Positions 1 to 5,236 of a stretch of DNA of 10,094 nucleotides are shown in pieces. Below the pieces are notes generated by a model, which worked only from the letters and a program-made list of their open reading frames with translations, was not told where the DNA came from and ran no database searches. The position numbers were made by a program, and so were the translations under genes. Each line of letters begins with the position of its first letter. The stretch's first letter is position 1. Origin of the DNA: CACEUX01 sp964404235. Lineage in GTDB: Bacteria; Fidelibacterota; Marinisomatia; Marinisomatales; UBA1611. The stretch is taken from contig CAYOJL010000079.1 in the NCBI GenBank assembly GCA_964404235.1, positions 1 through 10,094 of the forward strand, written 5' to 3'.

Positions 1-582
1 GCCAATATCCAATTGTTCCCATGCGTGCCACTCAAAAATAAGATTTTTATTCGAATCAAATTCTTGAATGATCAATGTGATTACAATTGCATCAGTAAGT
101 CCGCCAGGGGTTAACTCGCTCATGTCCACTGATATTGAATCATATGCCTGTAAAATATAGCCTCCATCATCAAGCAATTGTATATCATGAAAATCCGCAT
201 AATATCCATTTGCGCATTCTAGCGTATCTATTTCATTCATATATTCATTTAAAATGATCCATGAATTGTTTATACCATCAAAATAAGACAGATTATTTTG
301 ATTGACTTTAAAATCAAGCCCAAGGTGTGCAGAGTTGATGAACCAAGCAGGCTCAATTAATGTATCGATCATGGCCATATATCTTGGAAAAGAACGCGTT
401 GTATGTACAAAAATATTTGCAGGGTATGGGTCATTATTTACCAATACCTCAAAATCTAAATAGCCCATATTCCTTGGAAATGAAATGGATCCAAGAATAA
501 GAAAAAGCGTAATTTGTATAGAGGTACCATATGAGATCCTATTTGTCTGATTAAGACTTTTCCGTTTGGATCTACAGGTCAT
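1..582 (-). CDS. Arylsulfotransferase (ASST) family protein, N-terminal 194 codons, runs off left edge
   Basis: An uninterrupted minus-strand frame runs from an ATG at 582 to the window edge (exactly 194 codons), with an in-frame TAA about five codons upstream of the ATG. Residues 1-15 are basic and polar and residues 20-36 are hydrophobic (IQITLFLILGSI), fitting an export signal or signal anchor. Residues 40-62 (GYLDFEVLVNNDPYPANIFVH) and 128-192 match the pattern I know from ASST-type proteins of marine Bacteroidota-like bacteria. That second stretch has a HD pair at 132-133 followed by a QLLDDGGYIL strand, then VDMS, PGG, IIQEFD, and FEWHAWEQ near the edge. The family folds as a six-bladed propeller and transfers sulfuryl groups between phenolic compounds; the catalytic His region of characterised members would lie beyond the edge. 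Family assignment is from pattern recognition; activity is unproven. No ribosome binding site is visible. Confidence 0.75.
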   Translation of the reverse strand, partial: MTCRSKRKSLNQTNRISYGTSIQITLFLILGSISFPRNMGYLDFEVLVNNDPYPANIFVHTTRSFPRYMAMIDTLIEPAWFINSAHLGLDFKVNQNNLSYFDGINNSWIILNEYMNEIDTLECANGYYADFHDIQLLDDGGYILQAYDSISVDMSELTPGGLTDAIVITLIIQEFDSNKNLIFEWHAWEQLDIG

Positions 583-651
583 AATTAAATATAATTATTT
601 GTTTATTTATAGCGATAAGAATTCGAATACTTCTTGATTTTACATCATATG

Positions 652-678
652 ATATAAAATTATGTTATAATTTTATAT
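652..678. repeat. Perfect 12-bp AT inverted repeat with 3-nt spacer
   Basis: ATATAAAATTAT (652-663), spacer GTT, then ATAATTTTATAT (667-678), a perfect inverted repeat. It sits 10 nt before tRNA-Thr and 69 nt upstream of the ASST start on the other strand. It could be an AT-rich cruciform or hairpin, an operator, or overlapping promoter -10 elements for the two divergent units. It has no GC core or T-tract, so an intrinsic terminator is unlikely. Confidence 0.6.
666..671 (+). promoter_or_regulatory. Candidate -10 box of the tRNA-Thr promoter
   Basis: A perfect TATAAT lies 17 nt before the first tRNA base, giving a plausible start site about 678-680 and a short 5' leader. The expected -35 position (about 643-648, ACATCA) is a poor match to TTGACA, and the region is so AT-rich that chance matches are common. 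The box also lies inside the inverted repeat at 652-678. Confidence 0.35.
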
Positions 679-688
679 TAATGATTTT

Positions 689-761
689 GCCACCGTAACT
701 CAGTTGGTAGAGTAGTTCATTCGTAATGAACAAGTCGCTGGTTCAAATCCAGTCGGTGGCT
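689..761 (+). tRNA. tRNA-Thr, anticodon CGU
   Basis: This is a complete cloverleaf. The 7-bp acceptor stem GCCACCG (689-695) pairs with CGGTGGC (754-760), with discriminator T761. The D-stem ACTC/GAGT encloses AGTTGGTA. The anticodon stem GTTCA/TGAAC (715-719 and 727-731) holds loop TTCGTAA with anticodon CGT at 722-724, reading ACG. The T-arm GCTGG/CCAGT has loop TTCAAAT and one G-U pair. CCA is not encoded; CTA follows, so the 3' end must be added by CCA-adding enzyme. Only 5 nt separate it from the stop codon of the convergent yidD-like gene, and no terminator is visible between them. Confidence 0.96.
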
Positions 762-766
762 CTATA

Positions 767-1390
767 CTATTTTCTTGGTTTTTGGTAATGCTTTGCTGCT
801 CGCCATGCACCATATATTTCTCCAAGATAAACATATGTTGCCATAATGCCTAGGAATGGACCTGCCACAGGTCTTTCATCCTTCATTGCTAAATAAGCTG
901 AGCTCCCAGTTAAGTAAACTGTCCAAAGCCCCATTAACCCATCAAATGATCTTCCTGTATAGGCACGACCTGCCCCTGGGATAAATACAGATAATAGTGC
1001 AGCAAAGAAAGGAGATTTAGTGCCAGTAGATAATGTTGTTTGACCTACTGGATCAATTAATCTACCATCAGATTCATTAAAAGGATGGCCTATATCTATA
1101 TGGTAATATATCGCAAAAGGGTTACAGCGGATGACCCTATCAGAAGCGATGACACCACCACGTATAATGCCGTATTCACTGATGGCATGTGCACCATAAT
1201 TAGAACAACTTGGATAAAACTGACAGTTAAAAAAATTAGTATTGTATGATATACGTTGCCAGCCGGCAATGGGTATAAGACCAATTTTATATAGTATAGG
1301 TGTTTGCTTAGATATTAATAATGAATCCGCAGGGTATTTTGATTGTGCTACTAAGCAGTTAAATAGAATTAGGAGTTTAATACAACGCAC
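767..1390 (-). CDS. yidD: YidD-domain protein with N-terminal signal and C-terminal membrane extension
   Basis: The gene encodes 207 aa, more than twice the 70-90 aa usual for YidD, the inner-membrane factor that assists insertion of proteins handled by YidC/Sec. Residues 40-92 carry the YidD signature: a C56-x-F-x-P-S-C62-S-x-Y core, the following helix with GIIRGG, and R88-C-N-P-F in place of the usual K-C-H-P. Residues 1-17 (MRCIKLLILFNCLVAQS) look like a signal peptide. Residues 124-200 form a separate part with hydrophobic segments at about 127-140, 150-168 and 177-193, including a PGAGRAYTGRSFDG motif reminiscent of TM2/DUF5683-type membrane domains. The start is a GTG; an in-frame TAA lies just upstream and no other usable start codon was found. 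It lies outside the classical rpmH-rnpA-yidD-yidC setting. Domain assignment is firm; the role of this extended form is unknown. Confidence 0.85.
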   Translation of the reverse strand: MRCIKLLILFNCLVAQSKYPADSLLISKQTPILYKIGLIPIAGWQRISYNTNFFNCQFYPSCSNYGAHAISEYGIIRGGVIASDRVIRCNPFAIYYHIDIGHPFNESDGRLIDPVGQTTLSTGTKSPFFAALLSVFIPGAGRAYTGRSFDGLMGLWTVYLTGSSAYLAMKDERPVAGPFLGIMATYVYLGEIYGAWRAAKHYQKPRK

Positions 1391-1452
1391 GATCGAAATT
1401 AATTAGATTTATCTTAATCATGAACCTGTTCCTTTTTTAGATTCATACTGCA

Positions 1453-1782
1453 ATGGACGCATTTATAGATACATTATTCTCAAATCCAGTTTATATGGCG
1501 ATAGCAGTAGTGCTTGCGATCTTGCTGGTATATTCAATTATTAAGAAGATAATAAAATGGATCTTGCTATTTGGAATATTGCTGGTCATTTATGTGGCCT
1601 ATTTAAATTATACAGGCCAAGAGGTTCCAAAGAATATGGATGAATTAAAGGAGTCTGTATCTGAAAGCGTAGAAAAGGTTAAAGAATCAGCTTCAGAATC
1701 AATTAATGAAGCAAAAGAATCTACACGAAAGATCGTAGAAGAAAAGGTAGATGAAAAAATAGAAGAGATACTAGGGGATTAG
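1453..1782 (+). CDS. Small membrane protein with charged amphipathic tail
   Basis: 109 aa, not a family I recognise by name. Hydrophobic segments at about 12-30 and 34-51 are separated by a KKIIK turn, predicting a helical hairpin in the inner membrane. Residues 61-108 are a continuous, highly charged helix rich in E, K and S. Its recurring ES/KES-type units (SVSESVEK, SASESINEAKES, IVEEKVDEKIEEI) resemble the 11-residue amphipathic repeats of YtxH-like, LEA-like and apolipoprotein-like proteins. It is transcribed divergently from the yidD-like gene (62-nt gap) and its TAG overlaps the stop of the convergent DUF5362-like gene by 4 nt. No Shine-Dalgarno is seen; the ATG is the only plausible start. 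A membrane-stress or surface-binding role is possible but is inference. Confidence 0.75.
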   Translation: MDAFIDTLFSNPVYMAIAVVLAILLVYSIIKKIIKWILLFGILLVIYVAYLNYTGQEVPKNMDELKESVSESVEKVKESASESINEAKESTRKIVEEKVDEKIEEILGD

Positions 1783-2225
1783 ATTGATACCTTAGTTGGC
1801 GCTTGATCTGGAAGATCAGGCAAACTTGTATTGGTCATAAGTCCTAATGCCAGTATAAGTATAAATAAAATAGATCCGATCAAATACAGTGTAGCAGAAA
1901 AGAAAAAGAATTTTTGTATCCTTTCCAAAGCGCCAGCAAAGTCTTGGTCATTCTCATTAGCAATAGATAATTGTATTTTTGATGAAGCTCCATTTAATTG
2001 GATACCCATGTAGATAAGGATTCCTGAAACGAATATAGAAGGTATAGATAGGGCTGCCATTTGATGTCCTTTGAATAAAAGTGGGACAGAAAGTATTCCA
2101 TTAAACGCACCAAGACCAAAATTAATGGAACCTAGTATTCTACTCCAGCGAGCTAATCTGAAAAGAGAGTCTTGTCCCTCTCTATCTAAATGTATTTGTA
2201 ATGATGGGAATGGTTCAGTTTCCAT
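1779..2225 (-). CDS. DUF5362-like small integral membrane protein
   Basis: 148 aa and the last gene of the minus-strand operon, starting 2 nt after the phoH stop codon, so probably co-transcribed and translationally coupled. Residues 1-25 are polar. Hydrophobic segments lie at about 28-50, 57-77 and 106-130, and a soluble QLSIANENDQDFAGALERIQKF loop precedes the last helix. The arrangement (an aromatic/basic ARWSRILG start to the first helix, a long linker, a final hydrophobic hairpin) resembles DUF5362, common in the FCB group and of unknown function. The C-terminal tail is polar (LPDLPDQAPTKVSI). Its stop overlaps the convergent gene's stop by 4 nt. Membrane topology is well supported; the family name is tentative. 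Confidence 0.72.
   Translation of the reverse strand: METEPFPSLQIHLDREGQDSLFRLARWSRILGSINFGLGAFNGILSVPLLFKGHQMAALSIPSIFVSGILIYMGIQLNGASSKIQLSIANENDQDFAGALERIQKFFFFSATLYLIGSILFILILALGLMTNTSLPDLPDQAPTKVSI
1801..1821 (+). terminator. Hairpin just after the small membrane-protein gene, possible terminator
   Basis: GCTTGATCT, loop GGA, AGATCAGGC: a 9-bp stem with one G-U pair when read as plus-strand RNA (an A-C mismatch on the minus strand). It lies 18 nt after the stop of the plus-strand gene, inside the C-terminal codons of the opposing DUF5362-like gene. No U-tract follows, so it is not a classical intrinsic terminator and may be fortuitous. Confidence 0.3.
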
Positions 2226-2227
2226 AA

Positions 2228-3547
2228 TTATAAAAGATCGCTTGCTAGCTCTGCTAGTTCACTACGCTCGCCTTTTTCTAAGGTGATATGTGCAAACACG
2301 TCTTGTCCTTTCATACGACTGATCAAATAGGTCAAACCATTCGATCTCTTATCTAAGTAAGGATGGTCTATTTGATGAATATCACCTGTAAAGACTATTT
2401 TTGTTCCTTCTCCGGCTCTGGTAATTATGGTCTTTACTTCATGTGGGGTCAGGTTTTGAGCCTCATCCACAATAAAAAATGAGTTTTGTAAACTGCGACC
2501 TCTAATATAAGCAAGAGGCGTTATTAATAATTTGTCTTGTTCTAACATGGCATTTATTCTGAGTGCTCTTTTATCGTTATGTTTGAACTGGTGACGGATC
2601 ACAGAAAGATTATCGAATAATGGTTGCATATACGGATCTAATTTTGATTGTATATCTCCAGGTAGGAATCCAAGATCTCTATTGCTTAAGGGTACAATTG
2701 GTCTTGCCAGAAATATTTGACGAAAATCTTTACGTTTTTCAAGTGCTGCTGCTAAACCTAATAAAGTTTTTCCTGTCCCTGCTTTACCTGATATCGTGGT
2801 CAATTGTATCCGATCATCTAATAGTATATTCAAAGCAAAGGACTGTTCCGCATTTCTTGGCTTGATACCATAAGCAGTGGGGTTATCAATCTGTACTATT
2901 TTCTTATCAAATGGGTCATAAGATGCTAAAACAGACTTTTGACCATTCCTTAAAATAAAACTTTCATTTGGATGCGGTATCTGAACCGATTTGATATCAT
3001 CTATTTCAACACCATGTGATCCATAGATCAGATCGATCTCAGATGAACTCACATTTTCTATAAGTCTACTGCCAGAATATATTTGACTAATATCACCTAC
3101 TGCATCAGTAGTGTAATCTTCTGCCTCTAGACCCAATGACCTTGCTTTAAGTCGCATATTTGTATCCTTCGATACCAATATCAAAATCTGATCAGTATTT
3201 TCTTGATGAATTTTATATGCACAGTTAATAATTCGATTATCAGGACAATCTTCATTGAATGTTGCTTCTACATCAGGATGCCAATTATGGTTCACAACAA
3301 CTCTAACCTTTCCATCGAATTTTTTTAATTCTCCATTTTCAGCATCAATTGATAATTCATCTAAGCGTCGTAAAAAATCTCTCGCGTTATAATGGATCTG
3401 TTCATTGCCACGCTTGAACTGATCTAATTCTTCTAGGACAGATATAGGGATAACAACATCATTATCTTCGAAATTTTGAATACAAGTTGCATCATGAAGG
3501 ATCACATTTGTATCTATGACAAAGATTTTTTTCTTTGACTTGGACAT
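2228..3547 (-). CDS. phoH: PIN-PhoH family ATPase/ribonuclease (YlaK/PhoH2 type)
   Basis: 439 aa, the normal length for the PIN-PhoH fusion class. An N-terminal PIN domain (residues about 7-150) shows the acidic nuclease residues: D12 in VIDTNVILHD, E39/E40, D103 in CPDNRIINCA, and D128 in SKDTN. The C-terminal PhoH P-loop domain (about 228-439) has Walker A GKAGTGKT (254-261), Walker B FFIVDEAQN (358-365), a sensor stretch VFTGD (385-389), and the class-typical end KGERSELAELASDLL. Studied relatives couple ATP-dependent RNA unwinding to RNA cleavage, so a cytoplasmic RNA-processing or decay role is likely. It belongs to the operon running from 4538 to 1779. The ATG at 3547 has no Shine-Dalgarno and follows a candidate small ORF by 4 nt. 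All catalytic motifs appear intact. Confidence 0.95.
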   Translation of the reverse strand: MSKSKKKIFVIDTNVILHDATCIQNFEDNDVVIPISVLEELDQFKRGNEQIHYNARDFLRRLDELSIDAENGELKKFDGKVRVVVNHNWHPDVEATFNEDCPDNRIINCAYKIHQENTDQILILVSKDTNMRLKARSLGLEAEDYTTDAVGDISQIYSGSRLIENVSSSEIDLIYGSHGVEIDDIKSVQIPHPNESFILRNGQKSVLASYDPFDKKIVQIDNPTAYGIKPRNAEQSFALNILLDDRIQLTTISGKAGTGKTLLGLAAALEKRKDFRQIFLARPIVPLSNRDLGFLPGDIQSKLDPYMQPLFDNLSVIRHQFKHNDKRALRINAMLEQDKLLITPLAYIRGRSLQNSFFIVDEAQNLTPHEVKTIITRAGEGTKIVFTGDIHQIDHPYLDKRSNGLTYLISRMKGQDVFAHITLEKGERSELAELASDLL

Positions 3548-3551
3548 CTGT

Positions 3552-3669
3552 TTAAGAAGATTTAGTTATAAAAAATAATATTATAGAAGTAATCAGGATG
3601 AGCAAACTTAATGATCTAGAATTAATAGTATCAAGAGGTACACCGATAGATGAATCAACTTTTTTCCAT
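3552..3669 (-). other. Candidate hidden or frameshifted small membrane-protein ORF
   Basis: These bases form the only sizeable hole in an otherwise butted operon. The ATG at 3669-3667 lies 3 nt after the preceding stop but reads M-E-K-S-stop. If the run of six A after ATGG had five, the frame would read 38 residues (MEKVDSSIGVPLDTINSRS, then the hydrophobic LSLLILITSIILFF and ITKSS) and stop 4 nt before phoH. The same frame is open in the sequence as given from a TTG at 3731 (59 codons, overlapping the 83-aa gene). The product would be a tiny C-tail-anchored protein. Options are a sequencing indel, transcriptional slippage on A6, a TTG start, a recent pseudogene, or chance. Confidence 0.4.
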
Positions 3670-3672
3670 ATT

Positions 3673-3924
3673 TTAAGGCATGAAGTCAAACATTGCTTCC
3701 AATATCTGGTATAATAAAAAACTATAGACAAATGCTAATGTAAGAAGTGCGGCAGGTGTAACTCTGAATTGAATACGGAATTCACTATGTTCTTTTTTTT
3801 CATCATAGTATTCAATTAACATCTCCAAGGTAACTTTACTAAGATAAATACATAAACTATATAAGGCTAGTAAGATAACCTGGTCTAAAGCAGATAATGA
3901 TTTTAGCCACTCACCTAAGCTCAT
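3673..3924 (-). CDS. Small two-TM membrane protein of unknown function
   Basis: 83 aa, not recognised. Hydrophobic helices at about 14-36 and 56-76 flank a charged loop (EYYDEKKEHSEFRIQFR, about 38-54), predicting a helical hairpin. The start overlaps the NUDIX stop in an ATGA arrangement, and a GGAGG lies 7 nt before the ATG within the last NUDIX codons, which supports both this start and coupled translation. The conserved spacing suggests a real gene despite its size. Nothing indicates a catalytic function. Confidence 0.75.
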   Translation of the reverse strand: MSLGEWLKSLSALDQVILLALYSLCIYLSKVTLEMLIEYYDEKKEHSEFRIQFRVTPAALLTLAFVYSFLLYQILEAMFDFMP

Positions 3925-4538
3925 TGAGTATCCTCCAATATAGCCTTGAATTCAGAAAGTATAATGGATGTTGCTCCCCAAACTACTTCGCCATCAAGAT
4001 CATAATAAGGAATGGCTATTGATCGATCAGATATAATATCCTTTTTTTCTTTTTTTGTTTCTTCAAGCATTAGGTTTTTAATTGATGGTGAAAAAATACG
4101 CTCTACCTCAACATCATGCATCACAGTTTCTGGTTTTTTTACTGTCCATCCTATGAATGGAAAGATCTCAAATTTTGAAACAGGAACATAAAAAGGTGTT
4201 AATGTCCCAATAATATTAATTTCACTACTGCTCACACCGATCTCTTCAAATGTTTCTCTTAATGCGGCATTTTTATAAGACTCTCCTTCTTCAACCATGC
4301 CCCCGGGCAAAGATATTTGACCTTTATGATGCTCAACTGTTTTGGTACGCTTTGTTAGAAAGAAATACCATTCATTATCAGTCGGATATAGTAGTATCAA
4401 TACGGCAGCGGGTATTCCTCTTTGATCTTCTTTTGGAATAAACCTTTTTGATTTGATCATCATTTTTTTTTGAGCTGTCCTGCCAGGTAGGCACTCATCC
4501 AAACGGTTCGAGAGTCTTTCTATAAATAATGGTACCAT
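3921..4538 (-). CDS. NUDIX hydrolase, CoA-pyrophosphatase (NudL/YeaB)-like
   Basis: 205 aa, first gene of the minus-strand operon. A complete Nudix box is present: G80, E86, then R94-E95-x-x-E98-E99-x-G101-V102, the Mg2+-binding helix. Directly before it, residues 61-80 follow the UPF0035 pattern of CoA-specific members (LTKR, E69-H70-H71, K72-G-Q-I-S-L, P78-G-G). The length also fits coenzyme A diphosphatases, which split CoA into 3',5'-ADP and 4'-phosphopantetheine. This is the best substrate guess, but other NUDIX substrates are not excluded. ATG 4538 has no Shine-Dalgarno and is divergent to the HAD gene, with a 59-nt shared upstream region. The stop overlaps the next gene by 4 nt. Confidence 0.9.
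   Translation of the reverse strand: MVPLFIERLSNRLDECLPGRTAQKKMMIKSKRFIPKEDQRGIPAAVLILLYPTDNEWYFFLTKRTKTVEHHKGQISLPGGMVEEGESYKNAALRETFEEIGVSSSEINIIGTLTPFYVPVSKFEIFPFIGWTVKKPETVMHDVEVERIFSPSIKNLMLEETKKEKKDIISDRSIAIPYYDLDGEVVWGATSIILSEFKAILEDTQ
3932..3936 (-). promoter_or_regulatory. Shine-Dalgarno for the 83-aa membrane protein
   Basis: GGAGG on the minus strand, 7 nt before ATG 3924-3922 and embedded in the penultimate codons of the NUDIX gene. It is the only textbook ribosome binding site found at the starts inspected here and fixes the start of the downstream ORF. Confidence 0.7.
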
Positions 4539-4574
4539 AGACTGAAAAGTTATCCCATTTTTGATTCTTCTGCC

Positions 4575-4584
4575 CGAAATTTCG
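4575..4584. promoter_or_regulatory. 10-bp palindrome in the NUDIX/HAD divergent intergenic region
   Basis: CGAAATTTCG is a perfect palindrome located 13 nt before the HAD start and 36 nt before the NUDIX start, in the only non-coding space between the two divergent genes. It could be an operator for a small dimeric regulator. A 10-bp palindrome in AT-rich DNA can also arise by chance. No convincing -35/-10 pair was found on either strand. Confidence 0.25.
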
Positions 4585-4597
4585 TAGCGAATAAAAT

Positions 4598-5236
4598 ATG
4601 AAATACAAACATATAATCTGGGATTGGAACGGCACGCTTCTTGATGATAGGTGGCTTTGTGTTGATGGGATTAATAATGGTTTACTTAAAAGAGGCCTTA
4701 CTCCAATCACAGAAGAAACCTATATGAATGTTTTCACATTTCCTGTTAAGAATTATTATGAGGATCTGGGATTCGATTTTAAGAAAGAGCCATTTGAGGT
4801 TGCAGGAGATGAGTTTGTTAATTTTTATGGACAAAATTTTTCTCGCGCAAAACTACATACGTCAGTACGTTCAGTTTTAGATAAGATCAAACATCATAAT
4901 ATTACTCAATCAATTCTTTCTGCAGGTAAGCATGAATTCTTACTTGGTTGGGTGGAAGATCACAAATTAACAGATTATTTTTCTTGGATCAAAGGAATTG
5001 ATAATCAATATGCTACAGGTAAAATAGATCTGGGCCTATCTTTTATTAATGAATTACCTTATAAGAATAATGAGATCATCATGGTAGGTGATACCATCCA
5101 TGATAGTGAAGTTGCAGATGCAATGAAAATAGAATGTATATTGGTAGATCATGGTCATATTAGTCATGACCGATTACAAAAGACCGGCCGTAAGGTTATA
5201 TCAAATATGGATCAGGTATTAGATCTCTTGGTCTGA
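4598..5236 (+). CDS. HAD-superfamily phosphatase, phosphoglycolate phosphatase-like
   Basis: 212 aa, typical of subfamily I HAD phosphatases with a helical cap. Motif I is IIWDWNGTLLDD, with nucleophile D9 and N11 in place of the usual second Asp (DxN instead of DxD). Motif II is S108 in QSILSAGKH, motif III K142 in ATGKIDLG, and motif IV MVGDTIHDSEVADAM with D165 and D169. The cap (about 17-85) is helical. Close matches are Gph-like enzymes that dephosphorylate small phosphometabolites; the substrate cannot be read from sequence. Because the general acid/base Asp is replaced, a slower phosphatase or altered chemistry is possible, although DWNGT also occurs in natural HAD families. The stop overlaps the convergent CapA gene by 18 nt. 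Confidence 0.88.
   Translation: MKYKHIIWDWNGTLLDDRWLCVDGINNGLLKRGLTPITEETYMNVFTFPVKNYYEDLGFDFKKEPFEVAGDEFVNFYGQNFSRAKLHTSVRSVLDKIKHHNITQSILSAGKHEFLLGWVEDHKLTDYFSWIKGIDNQYATGKIDLGLSFINELPYKNNEIIMVGDTIHDSEVADAMKIECILVDHGHISHDRLQKTGRKVISNMDQVLDLLV

Noticed and set aside
2620..2865. 81-aa hydrophobic plus-strand ORF
   Set aside because: Antisense shadow of the PhoH ATPase domain containing Walker A; hydrophobicity is a by-product of the opposite strand codons.
3599..3715. 38-codon plus-strand ORF opposite the phoH upstream interval
   Set aside because: It has no ribosome binding site, overlaps the 83-aa gene antisense, has no domain, and the minus frame explains the interval better.
4495..4710. 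71-aa minus-strand ORF spanning the NUDIX/HAD divergent region
   Set aside because: It overlaps the strongly supported NUDIX N-terminus and the HAD motif I region in other frames, and its composition looks random.
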